A DNA stretch of 64,000 bases, from the NCBI RefSeq assembly GCF_040802235.1, contig NC_133157.1, forward strand, positions 36,856,501 through 36,920,500. The letters run 5' to 3'. The stretch comes from Manis javanica (lineage: Eukaryota > Chordata > Mammalia > Pholidota > Manidae). Positions 1 through 12,240 of this stretch are shown here, in pieces. Both the position numbers and the translations under genes were made by a program. The notes beneath the pieces are model-generated. The model was not told the origin of the DNA. It did not search any database and worked only from the letters and a program-made list of their open reading frames with translations. Position 1 is the first letter of the stretch; every line of letters begins with the position of its first letter.

Positions 1-454
1 ACATATTAACTTGTTCATTCCCTGTTGTATTTTGGCATCCCTTTTTATTTCACTAACTTATGAGCATTTCAAGAGCTTCTTAGCTGACTTGGCACAAGCA
101 CTTCTGACAAAATTCAAGCAGAGATGCACATTTCCAGTTACGCATCAGAAAGTGAGGACACTCAGAGAAAGTCAGTTACTCACACAACAAGGAAGAACAC
201 TTTCTTCCAATTAGGGCAAAGCTAATTGTAGCTTGTAATGTCACCTCTTGATATCATCTCTCTGCACTCCAAGGGATGTAAAAGAAGATGGGGACTTAAG
301 AGGGAGTAGGGAATGGGGGATACCTGAAGAAGATCCCCTTTTCTGATCTCTGGAGAGCAAAACTTAGATCCTTACCTCACGCCATAAAACTGATGGTTTT
401 GAAGCGGTAAATACAAAAATTGTTAAAATAAACCTGGATATTTCTCATACTCTT
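1..454. other. Unassigned intergenic sequence
   Basis: No gene, splice-bounded coding block or repeat family was recognised here. The short reading frame near the left edge has no family features and is taken as chance. Confidence 0.5.
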
Positions 455-960
455 TTTTTCTACGTAAATTCTGGGAATTTATCCTTGGGAAAATAATTGG
501 AGATGTAGACAAAGCCTTTGCCCAAAGATCTTCATTGTAATCTTATTTATACCATTGAAACACTGAAATACAAATGCACATTTATGAATGAAAAAATGAA
601 ATACAAAATTTTAAAGCTGGAAACAAACTGAATACCCAATGACAGAAGACAAATTAAATAAAGTATGGTTTGTCTCTATGTTATTAAAATCATGGTTCTG
701 GAGCTGGTAATTATTCTATAATCATGGCAGTAGGTGAAAAGAGCATTATATAAAAGGTGTATACTAGATTGTTTTCAATCATGTCAACAGAGTACTTAGG
801 AAGATTAAAAGATGAAAAGGAGTGAGAAAATTAATAGGCATTGTGCTGTTCCTGAATTGTGAACAATTTAATTTGTTTTATTTGTGGTTTTCACATATCC
901 TTTGATGGGCATTATTACTTTTATAATAAAAGAAATGCATTTGTAAAAACAAAGAGGCAA
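455..960 (+). repeat. Old L1/HAL1-like LINE fragment
   Basis: The text follows the 3' part of an old L1-type element: a decayed ORF2 C-terminal stretch (a sentence-like match to the usual 'aaataattggagatg...aaagatcttcattg' region), then an AT-rich 3' UTR ending near 'attacttttataataaaag'. No reading frame survives. Boundaries are approximate because no target-site duplication is visible. Confidence 0.5.
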
Positions 961-1319
961 GAGTAACGTTTTATGTGAAAATGTCATTATTTTTCAATCT
1001 CATATTCTTTTTGGTTTACTAAGCTATAAATCCTATGAGGCTTGCACCAGGACTGAATGAGAGAATGATAGGTAAAGTGTGATAGAGTTAATTAATTAAA
1101 TTGCTTTTTAAATTAGTGAAATGTACTTTTTGGCTGTATCTTGCATTAATTTTCACTTTAATTCCTCAGAATAAACCCTCCCTACACAGAAAGTGTTTTC
1201 GGGACTACCTTGATCTACAAAAACAAAAACTCTCACACGCATGATGGTACATTTATGAAGCAATATGAATTTGAGAAATTCTTATCATAAATATGAAAAT
1301 AAGACCTGATTATACATTA

Positions 1320-2090
1320 AGCCTGCTCCTCCTTCTGTGTTCCCGAGGGCAACCACCTCAGCCAGGACCTCAGGAGCCACCACACACTTCCTGCCCCTGC
1401 ATCCCCACAGCCAGTCACTCCCCAGCACCATTGCTCCAGCCCAACCCTTTTCTCCTTCTCTAATGGGACTCCCTTTGTTCAGGCCACCACCAACTCTTGC
1501 CTTTATTACTGCAGCTGCCTCCCAACCAGTTTTGCTGCTCCACTCTTCTTCCCACTCCAGATTCATGCCTTCGAGCTACAGCCATGATGAGCTTTCTAAT
1601 ACACTAGTTACAGCCCTTCAGTGGCTCCTCATCACCCTCAGGAGCAAGGACAAGACAGCTCACTATCTGGCTCAGGCTGACCTCTCTATCATGACCTCAC
1701 TCCCATCTACACCAGCCTCAGAGACTTTCACTGTCAGCATTGTACAGGTTCCTTCTGGGCCTTTGCATGAGTTTCCTCTTCTACAGGGGAAATGATCCTT
1801 TCTGACCCCCAGTTGTTTGCTTGACTAACTCATTCTCATGTTTCAGCTGTTGAAGAGGATGTCCCTTCTTCCCTCACAGCCCGGCCCCTGCCTCCCCAGC
1901 TTGGTTTGGTGCCCCTCATCTGATTTCCCACAAGCCCCTGTGTTGATTACTTCTGATGTCTGTGCTGCAGCCTCTTGTTTACTCACCAGCTTCCTCTGTG
2001 CTTCCAGCGCTGGCATTGTGACCTGCTCTCCACTGCGCATCCAGCACCCAGTGCTTGGTAGGGCTGAATGAATGAATGAATGAACAAGTA
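1320..2090 (+). repeat. L2 LINE fragment ending in (GAAT)n
   Basis: Pyrimidine-rich text follows the L2 3' region in forward orientation: the 'ccttcagtggctcctcatcaccctcagg' type segment, then 'ccttctgggcctttgcatgag', then the terminal 'gcacccagtgcttggtagggctgaatgaatg'. It ends in the short GAAT tandem repeat (2065-2084) typical of L2 3' ends. The open frames inside are relics or chance. Confidence 0.75.
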
Positions 2091-2724
2091 ATGAATATAG
2101 TAAGTACCTTTGTAGGAACTGTGAATGCTTCTCAATATGCTCAGAGGTAGACATTCAGAAAAAGATGTCCTAAAAGGACCCACACATTATCCAAAGAAGA
2201 TGGAATGGTCTTATGATCTAAGAAGGAATGTAGATTTGATAGGCAGGAATTTGGAGATGAATATGCTAATTAGGAATAGTGGAATACCCGGGCAGTGGGG
2301 GGGGGGTACCCTAACTGGGAGAATTTTATTACTGACATTGTTTAGAATTGCTGCTGATGGTGATTACAAAAAGCAGACCGACTTTTGGTTACTTTTATTG
2401 TTTTTATGTTCTCTGCTGATGATGCCCCCTGTTGCCTGTCCTCAATGAGGATTGCTTCCATCCCACCCTCATTTAGCAGGCCACTATTAAGGAACCCCAA
2501 GTTACTGAGTGAATTGGTCTGTTTTCCTCCTATTAGCACTGAGCTGGGATTGATTTCAGAGTTGCTCAACCTCTTAAAACTCTTCAGGGTAAGGTTGGAC
2601 TCTGCCAGAGCTGGGACCCACCTGTGAGTCCTCTGGCACCCCTCCAGTTTCTGCAGGGGAACCCTCTGAGTCTCCTTGCTGGTGGCTGTCTACAAGAAAG
2701 AGGCATCCAGTGCAGGGATAGGAG
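2091..2724. other. Unassigned intergenic sequence
   Basis: Apart from a G homopolymer around 2297-2307, nothing beyond unique-looking sequence is seen. Confidence 0.45.
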
Positions 2725-2880
2725 CCTGAGCATACGATCCAGCCCTAGATCTAGTCCTGTCCCTCTACTAACCCACCCTTGAGGCCTTAGGCCAGCTCTC
2801 AGTGCTCACACACTCAAGTACCTGTTGGGGCCTCACTTTTCCCACTCATAAAACTGGGGCATTTGGAGACCTGGGCCCTG
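2725..2880 (+). repeat. MIR SINE, forward
   Basis: This is a diverged MIR. A 'gatccagccctagatct...ctactaacc' core is followed by the 'ggggcctcacttttcccactcataaaactgggg' segment, the degraded form of the MIR 'cctcagtttcctcatctgtaaaatggg' region. Confidence 0.55.
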
Positions 2881-4004
2881 GGGTCTTTCACGGAACATCC
2901 CAAGTTGGGAAGGCATGTCAGCCACGGGCATGGTAGGAAGTTGCCCCCTGAGGTTCCCTCTTCCTGCTCCTTTCTCTGACCTGAATGAAGACATTCTACC
3001 ATAGGGGACTGGCTGGGTTAGATATGGCCAACAGGACAGAAGGCAAGTCTGGACAGGTGGACAGTGGAGCCTGGGCCCCAGGATGGGGTTTGTGTGTATG
3101 TGTTGTGGAGAGGGGGTAGATGAGGGTGGATCCTGGGCAAAGGTCAAGGATGGGAGAGGTGGCTCCAGCAGGCTGGCTGCCCTTGCTGGTGACTTTCTTC
3201 AGGACCTGCAGGGACAGAAGCTGGGTTAGGCTAGGTCATGGCTCTGCTGTGGGGTTGGGGAGGGACTCAGGTGTGGAGAAGAGCCCCTGGTGAGGTCACT
3301 TGTAGGGTGGGAGCCAAGGTCCTTTTCTGGGAAGGAAAGGCAGTATCGTGAAAGCAGGAGGAATTCAGGTTAGAATACAGGAGGGGCTGATGATGGTGAA
3401 TCAGGGAGAATGAGGTGCCTCTTAATTTGGGCTACTTCCCAGAAGGGAGAGGAAAAGCCATACCACCCAGTCCCTCTATGGGAGAGAGGGCTGTCTTGTT
3501 AGAAGGCAGGGAGATGGAAAGGCTGACCTGGGGAACAAGGTAGCCTGCAGTCCTCAGCCAGGGTTTGGGGAATTTGCAACTGGAAAAGAAGCTCTGGGAC
3601 ATCTAAGGCCTGGATTAGGCACCTGCTAGCCCAGGACCTTAGTTATTCCTTTGTGAAATGAGGAGAATCTCCTTGGTCCTTGCCTACAGCAAACAAAGTG
3701 TTCCCTGACCTGATCACCAAAGACCAGTGAGTCTCCCTTATAAGTTTTTTCTAAGTCCTGGGAGTTAAGAGAAGACTCAGCTGAAATCTGGGCTGAGTGG
3801 GTAGAGTGGGGGAGGCTGGACCTGCTGGGGGCAGAGTGGTACTGTAGGATGCTTGTAGCTTGACAAGACACCCCTCCTTGAAAGCCCCCATGACATTCTG
3901 AGTCCCCTGAATTAAGCCCCTCTCATCAGATGCCCACTTCTCTAATCCAGTCTTTTTGCTCCAGGGTCCTGGGCAAGGCTACTCAGCCCTTCCCTGCTCC
4001 ATTC
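2881..4004. other. Unassigned intergenic sequence
   Basis: G-rich, unique-looking sequence with no recognised gene or repeat. The reading frames here lack splice sites and protein-family features. Confidence 0.45.
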
Positions 4005-4160
4005 CTCAAACATTTACCAGTGCTTTCTATCCTCCAGGCATTTTCTAAGCCCTAGGGATTCAGAGGTGAATAAGAGTGTTGGTCCCTGAGCTCATTCCCC
4101 ACGGAGGGAAAACAGACAACAAAGTAAGTGAAGTAGCTTAGCCTGTACTGGCTGTGAGAG
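4005..4160 (-). repeat. L2 LINE fragment, reverse
   Basis: This matches the reverse complement of an L2 3' end: 'acatttaccagtgctttctatcctccaggcattttctaagccctagggattcagaggtgaat', followed by the 'ggtccctgagctcattcc' segment and 'acagacaacaaagtaag'. Confidence 0.65.
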
Positions 4161-4713
4161 AAGCAGTCATGGCCGTGGGAACCCAGAGAAGGCACCGCAT
4201 CCAGCTGAGGGGTGGGGGGTTGAGCAGGGCAGAGTTAACCTAGACCCTGAATCTGGAAGGGGCAGCTGACATTTGCCAAGGAGGGTGGGGGGATGGCAGA
4301 GGCAGAGGCAGAGGTTGAGCTTCTGGAGCCACCACCGGAGGCTCACAAGAGACAAAAGTGAAGTTTGTAGGAATGTTGCAAACTGCTTGTCAAACACAGT
4401 ATTATAAATTAAATTGTACAAATATATAATTACATAAATTATTTTTAAAACAAAGGTAATAAATTATCCAATGAATCACTTCCTAATTGTTAGTACATTT
4501 TCTTATTATCTATCCTCTTGAAGTTATATACATCTATTGTATCTTTAAGGTGGAGAAACTATATAACGGTGTGTTGCTGCTCATCTCTTCCCAACTCTTT
4601 GTTCAGTGATATCATACTGGGAGTTTGAAATTTGCCGTGGTGGCAGTATTTGCATGGGTGAAACTAACATTACAAATCAGAGCTTAATGTATTGTTTTGT
4701 TGATTGCATGGAC

Positions 4714-5000
4714 CAGGGGTTGATAGACTGCAACCTGCAGACCAAGAATGTGAGCTAAGATTGGTTTTATATTTTCTAAGAGTTGAAAAGCAACCAGAAG
4801 AAGTATATTTCATGGCATGTGAAGATTATATGAAATTCAAATTTTATTGTCCAAAAATAAAGTTGTCTTGGAACACAGCCATGTTCATTTGTTTACTTAT
4901 TATCTATGGCAGAGCTGAGTAGTTGGACAGAAAGTGCATGCCCTGCAAAGGCTAAAATATTTAATACTTGACCATTTACAAAAAAGAGGTAGACTGGTCT
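4714..5000 (+). mobile_element. hAT-type DNA transposon fossil
   Basis: Non-autonomous hAT (Charlie-like) element. It begins 'caggggttgatagactgcaac' and carries the diagnostic core 'ttggaacacagccatgttcatttg...tatctatgg'. It closes with 'aaatatttaatacttgacc...tagactggtct', an inverted echo of the start. A second copy of the same family lies at 38783-39110. Confidence 0.7.
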
Positions 5001-5284
5001 ACATAGGACTGGTCGAGACTTAAGAAAGTGGTGGCGAAAATGTTATAATGAAGATTAAACTTAAAAGCTTGTCATGTCTTTTTTCACTACATTGTGAATA
5101 GCGCAAAACCTTGAGGAAACATTCTTTCAGTTATTTGAAAACTTTCATCCAGTTCAACAAAAAAGGTCTCTTATATCACTGGCAAATGAATGAAGTTTCA
5201 ACATGTCTTCATTCTTTTATTTTTGTCTTACTCTTTAATGTAAATTATGTCAGAACTATGTTAGTCAATGATGTGAATGACTTT

Positions 5285-5492
5285 CTTTTTAAGTTTTTTT
5301 AAATTATCAAATATACATCACAGTGGTTCAACAGTCCCACCTCCCCTCCCCCCAACCCCAGCTCACTCCCCTCCCCTTTGGTAACTACTAGTCACTTCTC
5401 AGTGTCTATGAGTCTAATGGTGTTTTGTTCCTTCTGTTTTGCTTTGTTTTTATATTCCACAAATAAGTGAAATCATATGGTATTTGTCTTTC
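5285..5492 (-). mobile_element. 5'-truncated L1 3' end, TSD-flanked
   Basis: About 208 bp of L1 3' UTR sits in reverse orientation, starting with the antisense tail and containing the 'ttggtaactactagtcacttctcagtgtctatgag' type segment. It is flanked by a 16-bp direct repeat TGATGTGAATGACTTT at 5269-5284 and 5493-5508, the target-site duplication of one retrotransposition event. Confidence 0.88.
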
Positions 5493-5799
5493 TGATGTGA
5501 ATGACTTTTTGCAGAATCAGATAGTAATCAAGCACTTGTTCGTGGTCTGATGTTGTCAGATCCTGTATGATTTGCAACTGTCAGTTGGCTACAGATAAAG
5601 GTTGGCAAAAATTAAAGAAAGCATTCTATAGAGCAATTGATGCTGTAGAAATATCATCCTGAGAGAGCCATGGGCAGCCTCGGAAGAATTTCAAGTACAT
5701 GAGAGACCCCCTCAGATTTGTGTTTAGATCATGTTGACAGCTGTGTGAAGATTAGTTTGTTAGGAACAGATTATAAAGTACTGAATGAATTAGTGGAGG

Positions 5800-6030
5800 G
5801 AGGGAGAATAGTAGCAAACTCTTAGTACTTACTACACGCCAGGCACTCTCCTAAGCACTTTGAACGTGTTATGAACTCATTTAGTAGGCACAGCTTCATG
5901 AGGTACATAGTATTCTCCTTTTTACAGATGAGGAAAAAGAAGCATAGAGAGATTATATTTAACTAGCAGAGCTGGGATTTGAACCCCAGGGTCTAGCTTC
6001 AGAGGCCACATTTTTAACTACTGTATATTT
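5800..6030 (-). repeat. MIR SINE, reverse
   Basis: Near-complete MIR in reverse orientation. It shows 'cgccaggcactctcctaagcactttgaacg', 'ttttacagatgagg', 'gctgggatttgaaccccagg', and the end 'cacatttttaactactg', which is the reverse of the MIR tRNA-like head. Confidence 0.85.
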
Positions 6031-7679
6031 TCAGACTTAAAAGATGGCAAGTCTTGGAGTGATGTTTCTTAATTTTAATGCATGTACAAGGTTGACGATG
6101 TGTTTACCAACATGTCTGCCATATAGTTGGAGCTTGAGGACATTCTTCAGCCCCAACAGAACTTGACTCAGTAATAATGGGGGATGGGAGCCAGGGTAGG
6201 AGGGGTCTTTATCAGCTTCCTTTGCCTGGTGGATGAGAAACACTCACCTGGGCTACTCTTGCCTCCTGATTCTCTGTGTTTGCAGACTGTCCCTTTGTTC
6301 TCCGGGAGCTCTCAGTCTCAGGGACAGACTCTTGAGCAGGAATACACTGGAGGGTGAGAGCAATAGGGTATAAAGCCTGTTGGGTCCAGAGTGCCTGTCT
6401 CAAGAGCATGCAAGTTATAAGGAGAAAGAAGTGTGAATCATTATCAACAGGAAGAGCTTCCATGGAGAGGACACAGATAGCAGGCCTGGGGTTTGGACAA
6501 GGGAGAGGAGAGAGGATGAATCCTGCTGCCCTCCTGGTTTTCTCCTGAGGCATCTGTATTTAATAGCAGAAGTTTGATGGTACCCTTGGGGCACAGTGAC
6601 TGACAGCTCAGCTGCCCATACAGATACACACACACACTCACATTTAAAAAGAATGGAGGGGCCTTTCTGTCATGAGTTCTGGAGGTAATGAGTGGACAGG
6701 AGGTAATAAAGGTGGAAGTGGAGGGTTGGGGGCTGCTGGAGACTGGTGGAAGGGCAGGTCTCACTAGGGGTGTTAGTCCCTTGAGACCACAGCTGTCAGC
6801 TTGGGGTTTCCCATCCTGCTGGCTCAGCAGGTCCCACAGGTTGGCGGGTGACTCATCTGTACCCTCAGATGGCCTGGCCCAGGAAGAGGAAGAGGGTATG
6901 TAGAATGGAGCACCTGTGTATTCATCCATATGGGGTATATGCTATATTACATGCCTGAGTCTGAGAGGCATGCCCATGTCTACTGCACATAGGTTGGTAT
7001 GTCCCTGAGCACACAGCCCACATGGGCTGTGCAGAGATGTGGGCCACAGGTGTGGAGGGTGCACGTGGTATGAGGTGGAGGCAGTGTGGGTGAACACACA
7101 GCAATTCAGTACATGGGTACAGGTGTCTTCCTGAAAGACAGATGCAGGTTTAGAGCCTGTGGAGCCATTGAGAAGGAGGCTTGAGTGGTAGCAGGGGAGA
7201 AGGGCTCCCTGGTGACAGATGATCCTCTCCAAGGAGGGCATGGCTGGACCAGCTGGCAGAGCTGGGCATTCTAAGCCTGTGGTGATGGAAGTGGCCCCCT
7301 AAGCTTATCTCTTAGGAGACCACTGCAGGCCAGGGTGGCTCTCCCATCCCAACCCTGGGAGGGCATGCACAACCCCACAAGCCACACAGGCAGGCCAGGA
7401 ACCGTGACTGTGGTAGGTTGGCACTGAGCTGGAGCTTTCTCTCAATGTCTCTGCAGGTGGAAGGGACATAGGGTCTGAGCAGTGCCTGGTCTGCTGGGAT
7501 ATGAGGAGAGCACATCAGTTCCAAGTTGCCCATGCCCCTGGTTTGTGGGGCGCTGTGTGCGCTGACACATGGTGTGCATGCAGATCCATGCCTGGGTGTG
7601 GTGGCCCCTGCCCCAGCACCTGAGGCCTGGTACTACCTTCCCATCATGCTCCATGGTCTGACAGATGCTTGAAGTGGGG
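6031..7679. other. Unassigned intergenic sequence
   Basis: About 1.6 kb of unique-looking, moderately GC-rich sequence. The overlapping frames on both strands have no splice structure or recognisable protein features. Confidence 0.45.
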
Positions 7680-7830
7680 CAGAGAGCCTGGCTGGGAAGG
7701 CTGGGCTCTACTTCAAGCTCTTTCTTAGTGACTTTGGAGAGGCCCCTTTATCTTTCTGGGGCTCAACTTTCCCTTTGTAATAATCCCTGTGGGGCCACCT
7801 CACAGGCTCTTGGGTGACAGATTCTCATGG
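7680..7830 (+). repeat. Probable MIR SINE, forward
   Basis: A degraded MIR order is visible: 'gggctctacttcaagctctttcttagtgactttgg', then 'ctttctggggctcaactttccctttgtaataatcc', then 'ggggccacctcacaggctc'. Confidence 0.5.
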
Positions 7831-8469
7831 AGGTGTTTGGAAAGTCAGGAAGGCTTGGTCCTGGGGGCTCTACAAGGGGGACGGCAGCATTCCCCATGCT
7901 GTTTGGGTAAAGGACGAGTGTTGGAAGGCAGGTAACAATCTGCAGAGACCTTGCTCTGTGCCCTGAAATGGGTGTTCAAACCTCCTGGTGAAGTGAGGTG
8001 TTCAGAGTTCTGGGGCTTAGCTTCAAAACAAATTACCGTTACATGCCAAGACCTGCCCATAGAGAGGCTGGGAAAATCTGTCCACCCATCCCTGCTCCTC
8101 CCAACCCTGCTTGCCAGCAGCATCCCCCAGACTGATGTCGGAACTAGCTCATAGCCCTCCTCTTTCATTCAACCTGTCCCTGTCCCCACCCCTAACTTTC
8201 ATGCTTCCTGAGTTTAGAGTTTTCATTCTGCGGCTGCAGGCTTAGCAAGAGCAAAGAGCATGAAAGTCAACAAAACAAGAAAGGAAGCAGTACAGGTCAT
8301 GTGGAAAAGAAAACTTGGAAGCTGCAGTGAAGTTGTGTGAACTGGGCTGGATGGAGCCCTGTGCCTCCCCTCAGAGCAGGACCCTGGGGCTAAGGAAGGC
8401 CTTGTCAGTACTTGTAGAGTATTGGAGGAGGGCCTCTTAGGTGGTGCCTCCAGGGAACTCAGGCCAAAG

Positions 8470-9257
8470 TGATGCCTGGGTTCTTGTTCACGAAGCCAGC
8501 CAAAGCATGAGCTTCACAAACACTTAAGGTAGGAGAGCAAGGTACAGGCTTTTATTTAGAGATAAAGTGAAAGGACAGAGTTCCAGGCTCACGCCAGGAG
8601 GGGACAAGAGAGTCCGTAATGGTACATTGTCTAGGGGATTTTATAGGCAGTTGAGGTTTTTTTTCCGAGAACATGAGAAAAAGCTTAGGGATGTAGACTT
8701 ATTGAGTGGTCCTAGGGTATTTAGAATTTACTTGATACAAGTAATTTCCTGCTCTGTTGACTTCTCCCCCGAGATACCAGCATCTTGGTCTGGGGGCATA
8801 TGAAACAAGGCCACCTGCTCAGCCCCTAAGGTGGGCTGAGGCATTGTTTGCTAAAGAGTAAGTTAAGTGCAGTCTTATCTTTAAGGTGGACTCCTTCTTG
8901 CCTTTCACTGTGTTATGGCTGGGCCTGCATGCTAAATTAGTTTGCTCAGTTTGCAAAATCACCAGCAGATCTGAAGGAGGAAAGATAGCACATAGGCCTG
9001 GGCCTTTTAGCATGCTAAAGTGAATCTTACACATGATTATAAATGATTAGCATAATAAAAACATGTGCTACTCTTCTTTATCTGGGGTATATTAACTGAT
9101 CTCACTGAAGAATGACTCTAGAGCTGAATGTTTAACACAGAGTTTTGTTAGGGGGGTTTCCTTGCATGTAGTTACATTGCTCTGACTGCAAATATCCTTT
9201 CTTGCTTTTTCCAGAGGGCCTCACCTTACTCTGACTACACCCACGGTCCCTGTGTCA
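8470..9257 (-). mobile_element. Solo LTR, ERV1-like, reverse
   Basis: This 788-bp block has TG...CA termini when read on the - strand. It is bracketed by a 4-bp direct repeat AAAG (8466-8469 and 9258-9261), the target-site length usual for ERV1/gammaretrovirus-like elements. An antisense polyadenylation signal (TTTATT, 8551-8556) lies about 80 bp from the left end, as expected for a reverse-oriented R-U5. No internal viral genes are present, so it is a solo LTR. Family name is not assigned. A 4-bp repeat can arise by chance, so the boundary call is moderate. Confidence 0.65.
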
Positions 9258-9261
9258 AAAG

Positions 9262-10064
9262 AAGTCAGGTTAGACAGCCAGGAGGGGCTGCTAGCTTCCA
9301 GTCTCATGAGTGCTGTAAAAAGGATATGGTGCGGGGTTCAGAGGGGCCCCACCTTACCCCACTGAAGCTGCAGGCTGGATTGTCTCAACTGTTGCAGAAA
9401 GCAAGTGAGAGGCTAACTGTGGGCCAGGTTGTGGGTGGGAGCAGGCAGGGAGGGAATAAATAATCTTGTACAGGAGTGAAGAACTCCTGTTCTCTGTTCT
9501 GCCCTGGCTGTTTGGCCCAGGGCTCTGGGTCTTGAAGCCGTGAATTCACAGGATGCCCAAGACACCCTCACTCCACCCACAGACACAGTCACCCTCCCTG
9601 ACAACCTATTTCTCTCCCACTCAAGGCAGGAGGAGCTCAGTTCTCTCAACGTACCTTTATTGTGCACCTGTTAGACAATGTGCTATGTAGGCTGGTGCAT
9701 CCCCAGGAGGTTGCCCCAGACCCTATCATGCCTGAATCTCCCAGCTGCCTGCTGACTGAGCTGGTGATTGCATGGTGCCCATGGCAGCCTCACCTCCAGA
9801 CCAGAAACAGCCACCAGGGTGCTAAGCCAGAGAGCTGAGCAGCCAGGCTGAAACGGGGAGGGCTGGCAGACCAGATATGCCCATCTGGAGTGGCTTGAAA
9901 TCTGGTGGATGTCCATGGGCTTTGGTCTTGCTGTCTGTGCAATGAGCATAGTTATACTCTGCCCACAGCCCTTCTAGCTTGGCCCCGACATCAAGCAAAA
10001 GTCGGTCAGGGCAGAAGGGGTGGGGTGCAGCGTCCCTTTCCCCAAAGAGGCATCTTCTCCACCA
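9262..10064. other. Unassigned intergenic sequence
   Basis: No gene or repeat family recognised. Confidence 0.45.
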
Positions 10065-10275
10065 TACAGAGTGCTTACTCTCTACTAGGCATTGTCACAC
10101 CCTTTACCAACTTAATCTAGCCTCTCAACAACCCTTTGAGGTGAGGATTAGTATTTTATTTTATAGGTGAAGACACCCAATTAAATATCTTGCTCAAAGT
10201 CATCCAGTACCAATTAAGAAGCTGAAGGGAATTCAAGCTCAGTTCTGCCTAGCTTTAAAGCCTGAGCTATGAACT
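10065..10275 (-). repeat. MIR SINE, reverse
   Basis: Reverse MIR: 'gtgcttactctctactaggcattgtcacaccc', 'cttaatctagcctctcaacaaccctttgaggt', 'tttataggtgaagacaccc', 'ttgctcaaagtcatccagt', then 'tttaaagcctgagctatgaactac'. Confidence 0.7.
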
Positions 10276-11763
10276 ACAGCTCACTACCTGGAGGGGAAGC
10301 CCCCTGAGTAGCCGAACCCCAAATCATTCCCAGACTCAAACTAGAGTGGACAAATTTGGGGGTTTAGATGAGGTTGGTTTGGAGGAGGTAAAGCTAGACA
10401 TGTCCACAGACGTATAACAGAGAGGAGGAGAAAGGGATGTTTGCTCATTTGTCCTGGAGCAGTGGGTGAGATCTGGGCTGGTACTAGGACAGGGAGATGA
10501 CAGCATCTGTGTGGTGGGAGAGGACAGTGACGAAGTGCATAGCCGACATCTTCACTGGACATGGTAGGTACAGTGCCTGAGAAGATGTTCTTTTTAAGGG
10601 CCCACAAAAAAGAGTTAAAAAAATTTTTGTTGATTGAAGAAAATATTTCAATATACATTAATATATTTGGCTTTATACCAGCACAGTTGTACAATATAAT
10701 TTTTTATTTTTTTAATGGAGGAAGGGGCCCACAAATGCAAAATGCAAGGACCATGAAGGTCAGAATGCAGCCCTGTGTTGGGGAGGAGACTGCTCAGAGA
10801 TGGAGCTTGAGGGAGGGAGGCGAGAAGCCACAAAGTCTGCACTGAGGCCAGTAACGCCACTGGGGGTCATCTTCTTCATTCCACATTCCATCCATGTGTG
10901 TCCTGTACAGAGATTCATTAGGGCACTCTCAGAACACCTGGATTTGACTCACCCTGGACCTTGGGCTGTACCCAGAGCAGAAGAAACTGTCCACCCAGCC
11001 CAGTCTGGCCCAGCCTGTATTCAAGGGACTGGTGAGGGTGTGAGAGGACCCTCCACTGACACTGGGAGAGGCCCAGGAACTCCGAAGGCCACACTTTGCC
11101 TGGGGCCTCTGTGTTCCATCGAGCCTTCTTGGCTGAGGCTCAGTTCCCGTGGGTGCCTGTGCTTTAGTCCCTGCCCACATGCACCTCCATACAGGTCCTT
11201 TGTGCAATCAGTGTATTCCTGGAAAGCTGTAAATCAAATATTATCACCTTCCCACAACCTAGCATGGTCATTTTAAAGCTGCTTTCCTGCTGAAGAGGGG
11301 CACCCACCCTGTGAGCATTTCTTCAGAGTCTCTACTCCATTTGTCTTCAGTGGAACATCTGTCTATGGAGAGGCCTCAGGATTTGGGCAAAGATGAGGGA
11401 GAGGGGAGGTATTTCAGGGAGCAGCTGGCCGTGCTCATCAGAGGAAGGCAGGGAGGCTGCCCCACTCAGGGAGACCCAGTGTGAGTGGGGAGTCAGGGCA
11501 GTCACTTCACATCAGGCTGCCAGGCCTATCTCCTTTTTCAGGTTGATCAGGAGAGTGAAGAGAGAGTAGCTTTCCTGTGGAAGCTGAAATGGGCTCCCTG
11601 CCCATCCCGAGCCCCCTGTTCCAGGCCCACAGCCCCAGACCAGATCAGATACGGCACGTTTCTGCAGTGAGCTGCCCACTGAGTGGGACTCTGCTGACGC
11701 AGGCAGGAAAATATTAACCCAGTGGAATAGGCACATGTTCATATGTGCATGACTATATATCTC

Positions 11764-11769
<6 letters not shown>
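10276..11769. other. Unassigned intergenic sequence
   Basis: Unique-looking sequence with an AT-rich pocket (about 10600-10720). The longest frames (158 and 117 codons) are on opposite strands and overlap other frames. None has family features, so they are treated as chance. Confidence 0.45.
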
Positions 11770-11819
<50 letters not shown>

Positions 11820-11851
11820 GACAGAGACAGAGACAGAGACAGAGACAGAGA
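11770..11851. repeat. Compound microsatellite (TG)n-(ACAGAG)n
   Basis: An uninterrupted TG run of about 22 units (11770-11814) is followed after a few bases by about five ACAGAG units (about 11820-11851). It is flanked by CA-rich sequence to about 11970. Cysteine/valine or threonine/glutamate reading frames across it are translation artefacts of the repeat. Confidence 0.97.
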
Positions 11852-12104
11852 GTAGCCACAGAGAGGTTTTCACATGCAAGACCAAGCACTGGTACGCACA
11901 TGCACACACACACCTGCCCCTGCACTCATACATATATTCACATACAAAGACACAAATGCATTGCACACATCACATGTGAATTCCTTCAGTGCATTTCCCA
12001 ACTTCTGTCAATGAGACCTGCCTCCCTCAAGAAGCCTCCCTGACACACTCTAGCTTATACTAGAAAGTGACAGGTCTGAGCTCTATGTCTGGATTCTAAG
12101 GTGA

Positions 12105-12240
12105 AATTAAGCAGCCTGACCTGGACTTTAGAATGGAACAGGCCTGGGTTTGAATTCTGCTCCCTTGACTTACAGGATGTTTACCCCTAGGCAAATGGTG
12201 TGACTCCTGACCCCAGATGCCCTAGTCTCTGTTAAATCTG
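12105..12240 (+). repeat. MIR SINE, forward
   Basis: A MIR head is seen as 'gacctggactttagaatggaacaggcctgggtttgaattctgctcc', followed by a degraded 'gactta...tgtttacccctaggcaaatgg' segment. Confidence 0.6.

Noticed and set aside
1320-1795. 152-codon open frame
   Set aside because: Lies in an L2 fragment; pyrimidine-rich L2 text commonly stays open by chance.
10800-11276. 158-codon open frame on + strand
   Set aside because: It overlaps frames on the other strand and has no splice context, domain or composition typical of a protein. A chance ORF in GC-rich sequence.
11743-12043. Cys/Val-rich and Thr/Glu-rich frames
   Set aside because: Direct translations of the TG and ACAGAG microsatellites.
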